From Chlorella sorokiniana (Eukaryota > Chlorophyta > Trebouxiophyceae > Chlorellales > Chlorellaceae), in assembly GCA_025917655.1 (NCBI GenBank), contig CP084619.1, forward strand, positions 1,860,001 to 1,924,000: a DNA stretch of 64,000 nt, read 5' to 3'. Every line of letters starts with the position of its first letter. The first letter of the stretch is position 1. The notes under the pieces were generated by a model. That model did not search any database and was not told the DNA's origin. It worked only from the letters and a program-made list of their open reading frames with translations. Below are positions 42,633 through 53,679 of the stretch, piece after piece. The position numbers were made by a program, and so were the translations under genes.

Positions 42633-44488
42633 ATGGTAGAGACTGGGGATGTGCCTGTGTGCAAGCACTGGCGTGCGCATGGCTCCTGCCCAAGCTTTGC
42701 CCGCTGCCCTTTCCAGCACCCCCAGGCAGCCTGTCGGCGTGGCGCCAGCAGCAGCTGCAAGAGTGAGCAGTCTGCGTTGCGGTATGGTGCATTGCGATAT
42801 GTTGACCATGCTGTCGCTCCTGAACCGGGCACCCCACCGCGCTTCCTGTCGTCCTTGGCAGGCAGCACCACCAGGCAGCCCTGGCCGGCAGCAGCCCGGG
42901 CTCCCCACCTGTTCAGCAGGCGCAACCCACGCCGCTCGCAGTCGCTGAAGAGTGCGCTGCGCGCCAGCGCCTTCTGCCGCTTCCTGGTGGACACACTGGG
43001 GCCGGAGCGCCTGCGGCAGGGAGCTGGAGTGCTGGGTGAGCGGCGCTGCCGTCGGGCTTGTTTTCTTTCCCGGCCAGGGCAGGGTGCCAGCGCTGCCGAC
43101 TTGCCTGCTGCACCACCCCGCAGACGTGGCGGGAGGCAGGGGGAAGTCGCGTGCGAGCTGCTCAGCCTGCACGCCGTCCCCGCCACCGTGCTGGAGCCGC
43201 GCCTGCTGGAGCTGCGCAAGCGCATCGACCCGCTGGTGCGCGGGCTGGCACGCCAATGAATGGGCTGCCGCGGCTTGCCTGCGGTTGAGGCAGCAGGCTG
43301 CCCAAGCACCAGGCACCTAGTGCCCCTGTGCTGCCGCTCCTTGCACGGTTCCTCCACCGCAGGCTGGGCTGCAGCAGCGTGCGACGCACAGCAGCTTTGG
43401 CGACCCATCGGGCACTGGTGCAGGAGTGACTGCACAGCAGCCTTGCGCAGCTCGGGTGCAGGAGCATTGCCAGCTGGACAGGCCCCAGCAGCCTGGTGCT
43501 GAGGCAGCGGGCGCCGCGGCGCGGGCGCCCCGCCGGATCACCTGCGCCTGGTGGTCACCCCAGCACTCACAGCATGCCTGACCGCCAGCAGCTTGCTGGC
43601 GGCAGCCCCTTCGCCGGCTGGTGCGCCGCCCCCGCCACCTGACTGGCCAGCCATGTTTCAGGAGGCGCGGCGGCAGGCGCTGGAGCGCAGGTGGGCCGGG
43701 CAGGGGAGCTCCCATGAGCCCAGGCCAGGGGCCCCGCAGCAGGGGCAGGCGCAGCGGGAGCCTGGATGCGCGAGCAGCCCATCCACTCCCAGCTGCCCTG
43801 CTGGCACACAGCTGCCTGCCCGCGTGGCCACGCCGCCGCCGGTCGACCGGCCGGCGCCCAAGCAGGCGGTGGCCTGGAGCATCCCCCTGGACAGCGACAG
43901 CGACGACGAGGGGCCGCACGCAGCAAGCACGCCTGCCGCCGACGCAGCAGCAGCTGGAGGCAGGGAGGAGGGGCAGGAGGTGCTGGAGATTCGTGACCCA
44001 GCAGCCGCCTGGCGCCGCTTGACAGAGTGCAGCGCTGTGGTGGGCATGCACCCCGACCAGGCCACAGGTGTGGGGCGGGTGCATCATGACAAGCGCGGCC
44101 TGTCGGCTTATTGCTGGGGTGCGAACACACTCGTGACTGGGCTCGGCAAGCGGTGTCCTTGTGGTGCAGACTTCATTGTCGAACTGGCTGTGGCATTCAA
44201 CAAGCCGTTTGCCGTCGTGCCGTGCTGCGTGTATGCCGACTCCCAAGCCCCCAGGTGCGTCGCGTGCACCTTGCCTGTTTGTTGCCTCACATAGACCCGG
44301 AACTGTTGTGGCAGGCCTTTGTGAACTGATGCATTCTGGCGTGTGTCTGCAGGCTCCTTCCATGCGGCCGCCGAGTGGCCACTTACAACGATCTGCTGCA
44401 GTACTTGGTGGCCAAAGACCCGGAGCACATTCGGGTTGCCACCCTGCCCTTTAACGGCCGAAATAAAGTGGTTTACCGCATCTGCTGA
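42633..44488 (+). CDS. CCCH zinc-finger protein with Rossmann/methyltransferase-like region
   Basis: The N-terminus holds one C-x8-C-x5-C-x3-H finger, CKHWRAHGSCPSFARCPFQH, typical of RNA-binding CCCH proteins. Next come ASAFCRFLVDTLGPERLRQG, AGVL and DVAGGRG, a glycine-rich loop like motif I of SAM-dependent methyltransferases, then VACELLSLHAVPATVLEPRL. A long disordered part follows (PLDSDSDDEGPHAASTP). The final exons give LTECSAVVGMHPDQAT, FIVELAVAFNKPFAVVPCCV, YADSQAPR, RVATYNDLLQYLVAKDPEHI and VATLPFNGRNKVVYRIC, ending in TGA at 44486-44488. The MHPDQAT...FAVVPCC block recalls other Rossmann-type methyltransferases that carry a PxxPCC motif. The ATG at 42633 precedes the finger. One frame slip lies at the five Gs of 43139-43143, inside the glycine loop. 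Target unknown. Confidence 0.7.
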
Positions 44489-45250
44489 ATCACTGCATCA
44501 CTGTTTCTTGTGCAGAGCATTTCTGTGTTGTCATTGTTTCCTCGAGAGAGCTTGCCATCATTCTACCCATGCTGTTTTAGGTGTTCAGCAACATAACTAT
44601 ACATGCATAAGTCAATGGTTGTTTCTTCGTGCAACTGCATGCTTTCTTGCCCTGTAAAGCCACGCCGCAAGCTTGAACTACCCTACTGCTGGGATGACGG
44701 CATGCGTAGCACCCCATCAATAGGGTCAATCCAGCAGTGTGCAGGTGCAGGCAAGTGCATCCTTGCTGCAGTGCCACCAATACGATCCACCTAAGCTGAA
44801 AGGCAGCAGCACGCCGTGCTCAGCCCAGGCGGTGCACACAGGCATGGAGGTTTTCCGTGCCGTGGCAGCTGGATATCAAAAGGATGTGTTGTTTGCCGTG
44901 TTTCTGAAAGTTCTTGCGCTGTCTAGGCCGTCACTGGAGCCTTATTGGAGCTTTGTATGCTGGAACTCGTTTCCGTGTGTCGCGAGTCAGCGATTTTATT
45001 AGGTGTGTGTACATTGAATAAGAGTCAGTGTGCCGCCGTGCCAGCTGCCACATGTTCAAAGTGTGTTGCCGTGTCTTTCAGCGAGTAGGGAGGCGCAGCA
45101 TGTATGCAGGCGACCATCTATCGCCACAACAGCAGCCCATGCGCTGCCGCCAATGGGTTTGCGCGTCCTCTGCCTCCGCCGCTTGACCGTCCCGTCCCCT
45201 CGTCGCATTCTAAGTTAGCCGTCATTCATGTGCTCTGTATAGGCTGATTA
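44489..45250. other. intergenic, no gene seen
   Basis: About 760 bp, less GC-rich than the flanks. It contains a probable 3' UTR with TGTAA, then the upstream region of the 57-residue gene. Confidence 0.5.
44653..44657 (+). terminator. TGTAA poly(A) signal
   Basis: TGTAA about 165 nt after the stop of the CCCH gene. Confidence 0.45.
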
Positions 45251-45515
45251 ATGTGCCACAAGTTTGTATGCTTCAAGTGTCGCAAGACCACATGGGGTGA
45301 GTGCTGCCCTGGTGCCCTCGGCGGCGTGTGACCCTCATTTCCGCGCTCTCACCCGTTCTCTGGCTGCACGCGCCTCCCACCGATCAGTTGGCTGTGGTCG
45401 ACACATCGACGCCGCCCTGGAAGGAGTGCCTGAGGAACAGCGCTGCCACTGCAAGGCGTACACGCAGGCGATGCACGACGCAGACAATGGCGGCGCCAGC
45501 TGCTCCTTGCAGTGA
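45251..45515 (+). CDS. 57-residue Cys-rich conserved small protein
   Basis: A two-exon gene. Exon 1 is 45251-45296 (MCHKFVCFKCRKTTW) and exon 2 is 45388-45515 (GCGRHIDAALEGVPEEQRCH, then CKAYTQAMHDADNGGASCSL). The split codon (G|TT) joins in phase. Cys pairs CxxC in exon 1 and GCGxHxD...RCHC in exon 2 suggest a small zinc ribbon. I recall similar short proteins in fungi and algae with a GCGxH...VPxxxRCxC pattern and no known function. It lies on the opposite strand to the Rid gene and ends about 240 bp from its stop. Confidence 0.7.
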
Positions 45516-45752
45516 TGGCCGCCGCAGGACCTGCTGTTGCCATCCGTGCTGGGGCCCGTTGACACGCGCTTCGCCTGCTGCAAAGTCACTGCAGCCTTGC
45601 GGGCGCTCGACCACATCAACCAACTGTTTTGTTCAAGGCAGCCCGGGCACGCCTCGCTCTGCTTCAAGTTGTTTGTGAGCAAGCACAGCACGACGGGCCT
45701 GCTGCACAATACAGCGTCTTCCAGGCTCCCGCCCCAGCCTTGCAGCAGCTGC

Positions 45753-46900
45753 TTAGTGGTAACGATCTGGGTCCAGCATGGCATCCGCCTCCAACAACAC
45801 CAGGATGTCCTCGTGCACCAGGCGGGACACCTGCAGCACGCACAAGCAGTGGGGCGGTGCGGCGGCGCGCGGCAGTCGGCGCTGCAGGGCTGTGCAGCCA
45901 AGGTAATGGAAGGGGAATGTGCAGGCTCAGGGCCACACAGAGATCCCACCTCCACCATGGAGCTGGCAGGCTTCACATGGCCCAGCACCTGCACACAGCC
46001 AGCGCGGGGGGGCGCGCGTTCTTGGCCGCCCGTTACCAGGTAACCCAACCGCAGCTGGGCGGGTGCAGCTAAGGCGGGCATGCCCACAGCAGGCGCAGCA
46101 CAGCAGGCACGGCGGGGACCCAGCGAGCTCCCTCACCTCGCCGTGCGCCCTGCTGATCGCCTCGCCGTCGCGCTGCAGGTTGCGCACGAAGAGGCGGGTG
46201 CGCACCACGTCCTCCATGCTGGCCCCCACCTGCTCCAGGGCGCGCTCCACGATGGTGAATGCCAGGCGCGTCTGCGCGTTTTCCGCACAAGAGGTGAAGA
46301 AGTAATTAGCCGTGTGTGTTGCATTGAGAAGGAAGGCTCGGGAATGGGGTGGGGCACGTCGCCGTACCCACGAGAATCACAGCTGAGGCAGGACATTCGC
46401 TTTTGCGCGGAAGTGCAGGAGGTTCTGCGGTTGCTGCCCTACACTGCAAGTTACCACAACGGTCTCAAGCCGGGCACCCGCTGCTGCTGCCAGGCGGTGC
46501 AGGCGATGGCCCGCCTGCAGCGGCCCCCGCACCTGCTTGTATGCATCCCGTCGGTACAGTACACGCCCTGTGGCCTGATCCACAGCAGATGTGCCTGCAC
46601 AACTTCCGAAAGCTGTGGATTTCAAGGCAACCCAACTGCGCTCAATGAGCTGCAACACGCGTTGAATGCCTCCTTGCCCATCGCAGGAATTCTGGCAGGC
46701 CGGCGCGGCATGAATTCCACCCTTCCAAATGCGCATGCTGACTCGCTGCTATCCTGCTAAGGGGTGACGGTAGGCTGCCTCCCTGCCAGCGCTGCCCACC
46801 CACCTGACACGAAGATGAAGGGCCCGCGCTTGACCGCTCGGGAGTACCCCACCACGTCCTCCCACCTGGCTGAGCTGGACACAGCCTCCAGGCGGCCGCC
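45753..46900 (-). CDS. Rid/YjgF/YER057c-family protein
   Basis: Member of the RidA superfamily, small trimeric proteins that hydrolyse reactive enamine/imine intermediates or related compounds. Minus-strand exons: GGRLEAVSSSARWEDVVGYS / RAVKRGPFIFVSG (to 46900); ENAQTRLAFTIVERALEQVG / ASMEDVVRTRLFVRNLQRDG / EAISRAHGEV; VKPASSMVEV; and VSRLVHEDILVLLEADAMLD ending PDRYH and TAA at 45753-45755. Classical RidA has Arg in the PARSxVEV box; here it is PASSMVEV, so the catalytic Arg is absent, as in other Rid subfamilies. An acceptor in front of GGRLEAV means at least one more 5' exon. The candidates are the exons at 47.1-47.9 kb. Confidence 0.75.
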
Positions 46901-47031
46901 TGCTCCCAGCGCGGGGGAGGGGGGGGCGAGAGTGAGCGAGAGGCTGGCATGCGGGTCGGCGCGTGCAGGGATTGAAAGTAATAGTGGGTCATTGTGTCGA
47001 CTGCCACTTCCAAGCCGCGCTGTGGAACCCG

Positions 47032-47051
47032 ACACACACACACACACACAC
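47032..47051 (+). repeat. (AC)n microsatellite
   Basis: An AC run between the Rid exons and the upstream minus-strand exons, probably intronic. Confidence 0.85.
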
Positions 47052-47139
47052 TCTTTCCTGGTTGCCCTGCGTTCCGATGTCAGGGTGCACGCTGCATCAC
47101 ACAGGGAGGCTCGCCGCCATGGCGGCTGGCCAGCGGGCG

Positions 47140-47940
47140 CTGGCGGCTGGGCGGGCTGGGGCCCTACCCGCGGTCAGCACCACGTGGAAGCCAGAGGCGG
47201 CAGGGGCGCCTCCCGCCGGTCGTGCGCCGCGTCGTACTGGCGGTGAAGGGAGTCCTGCAGCGGGGCGCCAGCAAACCGCCAAGCTGTCGCTCAAGTGTCA
47301 CGGGGCAGGGTCGGCGGAACGCAGCAAGAAGTGCCGAGCCAAGTTAGCGGCCAAGCTTCTTGGCAGCGGCAGCGAGGTGGGTAACAGTGTTGCTGGAGGC
47401 GCGTTTTGCAAGCCAGACCAGGGCCCCTCACCGAGCTGGACGTGCGAGACGCGTCCTTCAGCCCCACGTGCAGGTTGTCCCGCTCCTCATCGCTGAACCG
47501 CACCGTCTGCAGCCCAGGAGGGGGCGCTCCAACAGGGTGGCAATTGGAGGCAGGCAGTGCGTGCTTGTGTTGCACATGCTCTTATTGCCACCGCCCCCAA
47601 TGGGCTGCCGACCTTACCCTGCTGCCAGACTCTGGCGTGCCAGAGCCCTCCGCTCCCTCCTGCGGGTTGCCCTTGATAATGGCACCCGGCGATAAAGGGT
47701 TCCTGGCGGCAGGTCGGACACCCCGCCGGCACCTTTGCCCATGGCAGCGTCTGCGCTCATGGGGCTCCCACCGGCCTTGGCTGGAACCTGCACCGGTCGA
47801 GGAGTGCCCTCGGCCTCAGCTGCGGGTGTGGTCTGCATGTTGGGGTGCTGGGCTCGGAAGGCAGCCAAGGCGGCCTCTCTGCACTCCTGTGTTGTGCAGG
47901 GCTGGCTGAGTGGCATGCCGACGGCTATGCCTTGGGGCAT
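47140..47940 (-). CDS. hypothetical protein, possibly 5' exons of the Rid gene
   Basis: The minus-strand ATG at 47940 opens MPQGIAVGMPLSQPCTTQEC and REAALAAFRAQHPNMQTTPA. The next exon, about 47431-47512, reads TVRFSDEERDNLHVGLKDAS with a GT donor after it. A further exon near 47190-47240 gives DSLHRQYDAAHDRREAPLPP. No family is recognised. Splice borders are good, but there is no stop codon I can defend, so these may be the N-terminal exons of the Rid protein rather than a separate gene. It starts 140 bp from the CCDC39 stop, on the same strand. Confidence 0.4.
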
Positions 47941-48080
47941 CGGTCTTCAGTGGCTGCCCCCTGATCCAAGGTTCCCTTTGCCTTCCAATGTGCATGTGGC
48001 ACACTCACCGCCTGCCTTTTGCATACATGAGCCACCAGGCAGGCCTGTAGTATGCGCAGACGAATCCTTAGAAGAGCATA

Positions 48081-51000
48081 TCAAAGCTGCAGTTGAACTG
48101 TGGACAGGGAGGGAGCCTTCACCGGGCTGCCGCCATGCGCCGACCGACCCGAGCAGCTGCTGCCTGCGCGACTGCTTGGCCGTAGCGAGCCGCGTGCCTT
48201 GCCAACAGAAACCTTGGCGCTGCTTCCTGCCGCGGAGCATGGTCGGCTGCCTGCCAGGCTACAGCGGCTCTGTGGTGCCGTGCTGCTGCTGCGTGAGGCA
48301 GCGGAGCCAGGCCAGCTCGCCTCGGCAGCAACCTTCACCCCTGCCTCTGCCTCCACCCGCTGCAGCAGGTTGAGCTGCTGGTGCTCCGCCGCTGCTGCTG
48401 CCAATGCCTCCAGCATGCACCGGGTAGCCGCCCTCACTTGGCTTAGCTGCACATCCGCTACCAAAGCCTCTGGGGATAGCCACGCGGGCAGCCCTCCGCT
48501 GCCGCCGCCGCCCGATTCGGCCGCCCCCTGCTGCACCTGCCGCGCGAGCTTGGCCACGCGCTGCGCAGCCCGCTGACGCCGGTCCTGCTGGTCCCGCAGC
48601 TGATGCTGCGCCTCGGCCTGCCAAGCAAGACCAGGCGAGGGGGTTACGGAGCGGGGAAAACTAGACCCGCTGAGAATGCCTGCACACAGTAAAATGCCCG
48701 CCAGTGCCAGCAGATGCGGGGCCCTTCCCCACGCACCTTCTGCTGCAGCAACGCTGCCACCCGCTCCCGCAGCCCCGCCTCCTCAGCCGACACGTTGGCC
48801 AGCCGCGCCTGCGCCGCCTCCAGCTCCCGACCGCGCCCCGCCTCTCGCTCAAGGGCCGTCCGCAGCCGCGCCTCGGCTGCGTCCAAAGCACCGCGCAGTG
48901 CGGCCTGTTCATCCAGCACCTCTTTGGCCCCGCTGTGCCTGAACAGGGGTGGCAGGAGGGGCATGAGTAGTGAGCGACGCTGGCAGGCAAAACCCGGGCA
49001 CCCAGGTGCCCTGCCCTTAGCAGCCTTGCCGCATTGCGTTTCCAGCGCAAGGCTGTCGGTTTTCAAGATGACGCAGTTAGGGATGCCTCAGGCCCCCCGT
49101 GCTGTGCCAAACCCCTGGGTCCCCACCTTGCCGCGTAGTGCATGTCGCTGTTTGTGCCCGCTAGTCGCTGCAGCGTAGCCTGCAGAGCCCCCACCTCACG
49201 CTCTGCCTGCGCAATCTGGGCCTGCAGCACCTGTGCCTGCGGTGATCGGGGGTCGGGCGCAGGAGCGATGTGAAGGTCTGCTGCCAAGCCTGACAGCTGG
49301 CAGCGTGCGCGCCTGCCAGCATGCCGCATGCGCCGCCCCCTACCTGCTCCGCCAGCTCCTGCTTCTCCTGGGCCGCCCTGATGATGTAGTAGGCTTGACC
49401 GGGCGCCTCCTCGCCTGCTGAGAGGCAACACAGAACAGGCAAGCAGCGCTGAGGGGATGGCAGAGTGGGCTGCCCACCGGGTGGCGCACACGTGTGGAGG
49501 CGAGGTGGCAGCCATTGTGGCGCGCTGCCCCTCTCCCCCGCCGCACCCTCCTGGCCGCGCCCCTTGAGCGCAAGCGCCTCGTGCTTGCGCCGCAGCTTGG
49601 CCGCCGCCAGCTGGCGTGCCTGCAGGTCTGCCCGCAGGCGGTGCACCTCGTCGCGCATCAGGCGGGCCTCGCTCTGCGGGGATGTAGCCGCAGCGCGGTC
49701 AGGGGGCGATCCAACGCCGTTGCGCGGGGACACAGAGGAGGGACAGCCCGCCAGGGGCCCCAAGCTTTACCATGACACACTTCAAACCTCCTCCCCAGGG
49801 GCCCTAAGCTTTACCTTGACACACTTCAAACCTCGCAAGCGGTCGGAACGCAGGGCAGGCAACCTGCTGCGGCCCAGACAGCAAGCCACGCAGACCCGAT
49901 TCTGCGCTGCTTCTGCGCGCTGTGCATTGCTGTGCGATGCTCACCTGCATGAGCTCCAGCTGCATCCCCACCTCCGCACGCCGCTCCTGCATGCCCGCCT
50001 CCAGGCTGCGCTTGCGCGCCTCCAGCCCCACCACCTCGCCAGACTTGCTGCACAAGAAGGGCAACGCAATGGTGGTGGCCGTGCGTGTGCGTGGGTGTGT
50101 GTGGGAGGGCTAAGGCTTGAGATGCGGCCCCGGCACTCGCTCGCATGCATTTGGGTCAGGCTCGACAAGGCCAGGATTGCACAACCCACATCTCGTGCTG
50201 CTATTTGAGTGAGAGAAACATACTGACCATCACTGCAGGCCCTGCGCCGCCCAAAAGCCCCCAGCCCTGCCGCGCAGCACTCGCCTGCCGAGCAGGGTGC
50301 GCAGGCGCCGCACTTCCAGGCGGCACATGTCGGCCTCCACCAGCCGCTCCCGCGCTCCCGCTCCGCCGCCTTGCCCGCCCGCGCCGCCGCCGCGCTCTCA
50401 ACCTCCAGCCGCGCCATGCAGTCCAGGATGGCGTCCCGCTCCCGCTGCACGGCCTGGCTGCGCCGCTGCGCGCGAGCTGCAGGGCGGGGGGGGAAGGGTG
50501 TGGGTGGCTGGGTGGTGATGGAAGGCAGCAAGTCCAGCAGGACCATGCAGCGCAGCACACTGGTGCAGTCTGGGCCAAGCAACATTATCAGCAGCCTCAC
50601 TGCCAGCCTACCATAGTCGTCCTCAGCCCGCTTCACCTCAGCTACCAGCATGCTGTGCTGCTCCTGCGCAGCCGCCAGCTGGCCCTCCAGCGCCGCAATG
50701 CGCGCGGTTAGCGCCGCCGTCTCGTCCCGCGAGCGGCGCCCCTCAGCGCGCGCCACCCGCCGCTGCACCTGGAGCAGCTGGAAGTCGGCGGTGTAGCGCA
50801 CCTCCTGCGTACGCAAGCCCGCAGGAACACGATGTGATAGTGTGTAAATGCAAAGAGTGTTTTGGTGCTGTGCACGCACAGTGCCTCCTTCAGACTAAGT
50901 AGCTCCTGCTCTCGCTTGAGCGCATTCACATGCAAGCTTGGCATGAGCTGCGTTGCGGCCCTTTGACTGAGGAGCGTTGTCAGTTCCTGGTGCATTGCCC

Positions 51001-53086
51001 ACCTGCATCCGCATCAGCTGCTCCTCCAGCTGCGCCAGCTTGTGCGACAGGTTGCGCCCCAGCGCCCGCGCCCCGCCCGCCTCCGCGCCCAGCCGCCGCT
51101 CGCCCTCTTGCGCCGCCGCCAGCGCCTGCGCGGCGCGGAACTGCGCCTCGTCCAGCTCCGCCAGCTGGCGGTGCAGGGCGGCGGCGCGCTGCTGCTCCTC
51201 ATCGCGCATTGCCTCCAGCTGCTGGACCTGAGGGAGGGAGCATGGGAGGAAGAGAGCAGGCAGAGGCAACCTTGTGCCAGGGGATGAAGCGATCGCAACA
51301 AAAGGAAAAGAAAACACCATTGGCAAGGCGGCTTTCAGACAGCTATGGGCGACCGGGAAACAGGCGATATGTTGCAAGCAAGGCGAAAAGCCGCCTGCAG
51401 CCCTGCCAGCCTGCCCACCTTCTGCTCCAAGCTGCCCAGGTGCTGCCCCTCCAGCTGCACCCGCACGCGCGCCGCATCCACCGCTGCCTGCGCCGCCTCC
51501 ACCGCCGCCTCCCGCTGCTCCACCCCGGCGCGCAGCCGTGCGATGGCTGCCACCTGGCACCGCGCCTCGTCAGCGGCACGCCCCAAGCTGTTTGACAGCA
51601 GGTCAGCCTTGTCCTCAGCCTCTGCCGCCGCCGCCTGACCCGCTGCATACGCATCAAACAGCCCCTTGATGTGCCGCTCCCGCTCCGCAATGCGTCTCTG
51701 AGCGCAGGCCCCCGCCGCCTCCTCCTCGGCCAGCTCCGCCGCGGCGCGCCCAGCTCCGCCTTCAGCGCCGCCAGCGCCGATGCGCGTTCCGCCCTCTCCT
51801 TGCCTGCACTGGCCGGAAGCAGCACTTGAAGCTGCACTGCACTGCGCAGGCTGCGCTGGCTGTTCTAGCCGACACATTCAATCCCCTCACTGCCACTCAC
51901 CGGCCTCCAGTATCTCCGCATCCCGCCGTGCCACCGCCTCCAGCACCCCCTCCCACTGCCCCAGCAGCTCCTGCCGCTGGCTGTGCAGGCGACGGAAGTC
52001 GGCGGCCACCTTGGCCAGCTCCATCTGAGCAGCCTGCACCACGCAGGCAGAGGCAAGCGGGTGGGGGGTCACAGGGCAGCACAATGTCATCAAGGGCAGC
52101 AATGATCGATGCCGCGGATGCTGTCCAGGTTAAGCAGCGATGCCGCTGACCCTTCTCAATTCCTTCCCCCACCGCCACCGGCGCCATCCCACCTGCGTTT
52201 CTGTCGCCTCATCCTCCAGGTCACGCTGTGCCTGGTGCGCACGCCGCGCCGCCGCCTCCAGCTGCATGCCCAGCTCCTTCACGCGTGCATCGTCCTGGCG
52301 GCGGTACCGCTCCAGCGCCAGGCTGTCCTCCTCCTTCTGTCGTGCCGCAGCCAGCCACTGCTCCAGCTCCTCCTGCAGATTGGAGAAAACAGGCAAAGCT
52401 GCTCGTCATTACGGCGCACAGCAGCCAAGCACTTGACTGGCAACATGTGTACTTACAGCCCCATGCACGAGCAGGCGGGGGCTGCATCACAGGAGTGACA
52501 AGCCCCATGCTGCCCGCAGGAGCTCGCCTGATTCCAGTTCTGCACGAGCTTGAACTGGTCCATGCGCTCCCCCGCCTGCAACGCTTCAGTCTGCATGGCC
52601 GTCATCCGCTGGTCCAGCTCCCTGCGGCGCGTCTGCAGGCGAGCAATGTCGCCACGCAGGCGCCCCGCCTCGCGGGCCGCCAGCTGCCGCAGGTGCGCCT
52701 CGCCCTCCACCTCGCTGCGGCGAGCGACCAGCCGGGTCTGCGTGTGCGAGATCTCCAGCCGCACGTTGCCCAGGTGCTCCTCCAGCACTTGCGTGTGCTC
52801 CTCATCCTCTTCCACCTGGATCTGCGCACTCTCCAGCTCAGCCTCGAGCGCCTGAGCAGGAAGGGAGGCACTCGGCTGGATCGTGCCTGGGCGGCGGCAG
52901 CCAGCGACACACCGCTCTTGCTCTTGGAGGAGCGGGAATGAAAGCCACCACAATTTACCCTGAGTTCTTGATCCAACTTGCGGTTGCGCTCGTCAGCAAA
53001 CTCCGGCAGAAAGGAGCGCTTGGCGCGCTGGCCCGGCCCTGGGAGAGGGCCCCCGTGGGATTCGGAGCGATCAAATCTAGTTCCAT
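48081..53086 (-). CDS. CCDC39: CCDC39/FAP59 axonemal coiled-coil ruler protein
   Basis: With CCDC40/FAP172 this protein forms the 96-nm ruler along outer doublet microtubules that sets the spacing of inner dynein arms and the nexin-dynein regulatory complex. Coiled coil throughout, in many exons. Matches to remembered human CCDC39: LERYRRQDDARVKELGMQLE (human [20 protein letters not shown]); AQMELAKVAADFRRLHSQRQ / ELLGQWEGVLEAVARRDAEI (human [20 protein letters not shown] / ELIKQWENTIEQMQKRDGDI); GQAYYIIRAAQEKQELAEQV (human [20 protein letters not shown]); AQAEREVGALQATLQRLAGT. The Ser-rich tail (SCSLAGSRPCSAAGS) also fits. The ATG at 53086 (MELDLIAPNPTGALSQGR) precedes LPEFADERNRKLDQELR with one frame slip between them. 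The stop is at 48081. Confidence 0.88.
49751..49838. repeat. 44-bp tandem duplication in CCDC39 intron
   Basis: Two nearly identical 44-bp units, starting at 49751 and 49795, contain CCAGGGGCCC and AAGCTTTACC. They lie in a CCDC39 intron. Confidence 0.9.
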
Positions 53087-53679
53087 ATTATCGAATTGAT
53101 GCTAGTAAGGCCCCAAAGGGCACTTTACGCGACAGTCACGGCCGCTGCATGATGACAAGCACTGTAATCGACTATCTGAGGCTTTTACAATGACTGAAAC
53201 GTCAGGGAACTATCGTTGCCATCGGCAAATCGCGAAGAAATGCCCTGCAGTCAACTTTCCGGTACAGTCAGGTACACCCAGACTTGTGGGAACATTCTTG
53301 AGGCTGTGCTTCCGGCTCTGCAGCCTTTTTGATTCATATCTAGTGTGCGACGTCCGGATCACTTGGCAGCTGTTCTCGTCTTGCATCACCAAACTTGTCT
53401 CTCTCGAGAGAGGTTCTGCTCTTTATGAAAAGGCATACCTTTCTAAAGGCTCAGGAGTGGCTGCAGCCGTTAGATGACAGCCCAACAGACCCCTCTCAAG
53501 TGGAAGCGGGGTCCAGCGCCGTCACCACCTTTGTGGGCGCTGCGTCGCTGCACGTTTCTCCATGTGAACAGTACAGCAAAGCTGGCAACTATGCAGGCAA
53601 GCACGTGTAAAGCACAAGCCTGATACGCTGCCAGCACGCTTGGCCCTCCCCTCATTGTCGTGCATGGTGTGCAGGGCCA
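53087..53679. promoter_or_regulatory. divergent upstream region with possible 5' exon
   Basis: 593 bp between CCDC39 (minus) and the gene at 53680 (plus). It is noticeably more AT-rich than average. The frame from ATG 53475 (MTAQQTPLKWKRGPAPSPPL) looks like an organellar targeting peptide, but I could not splice it in phase to the next exon. Confidence 0.4.
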
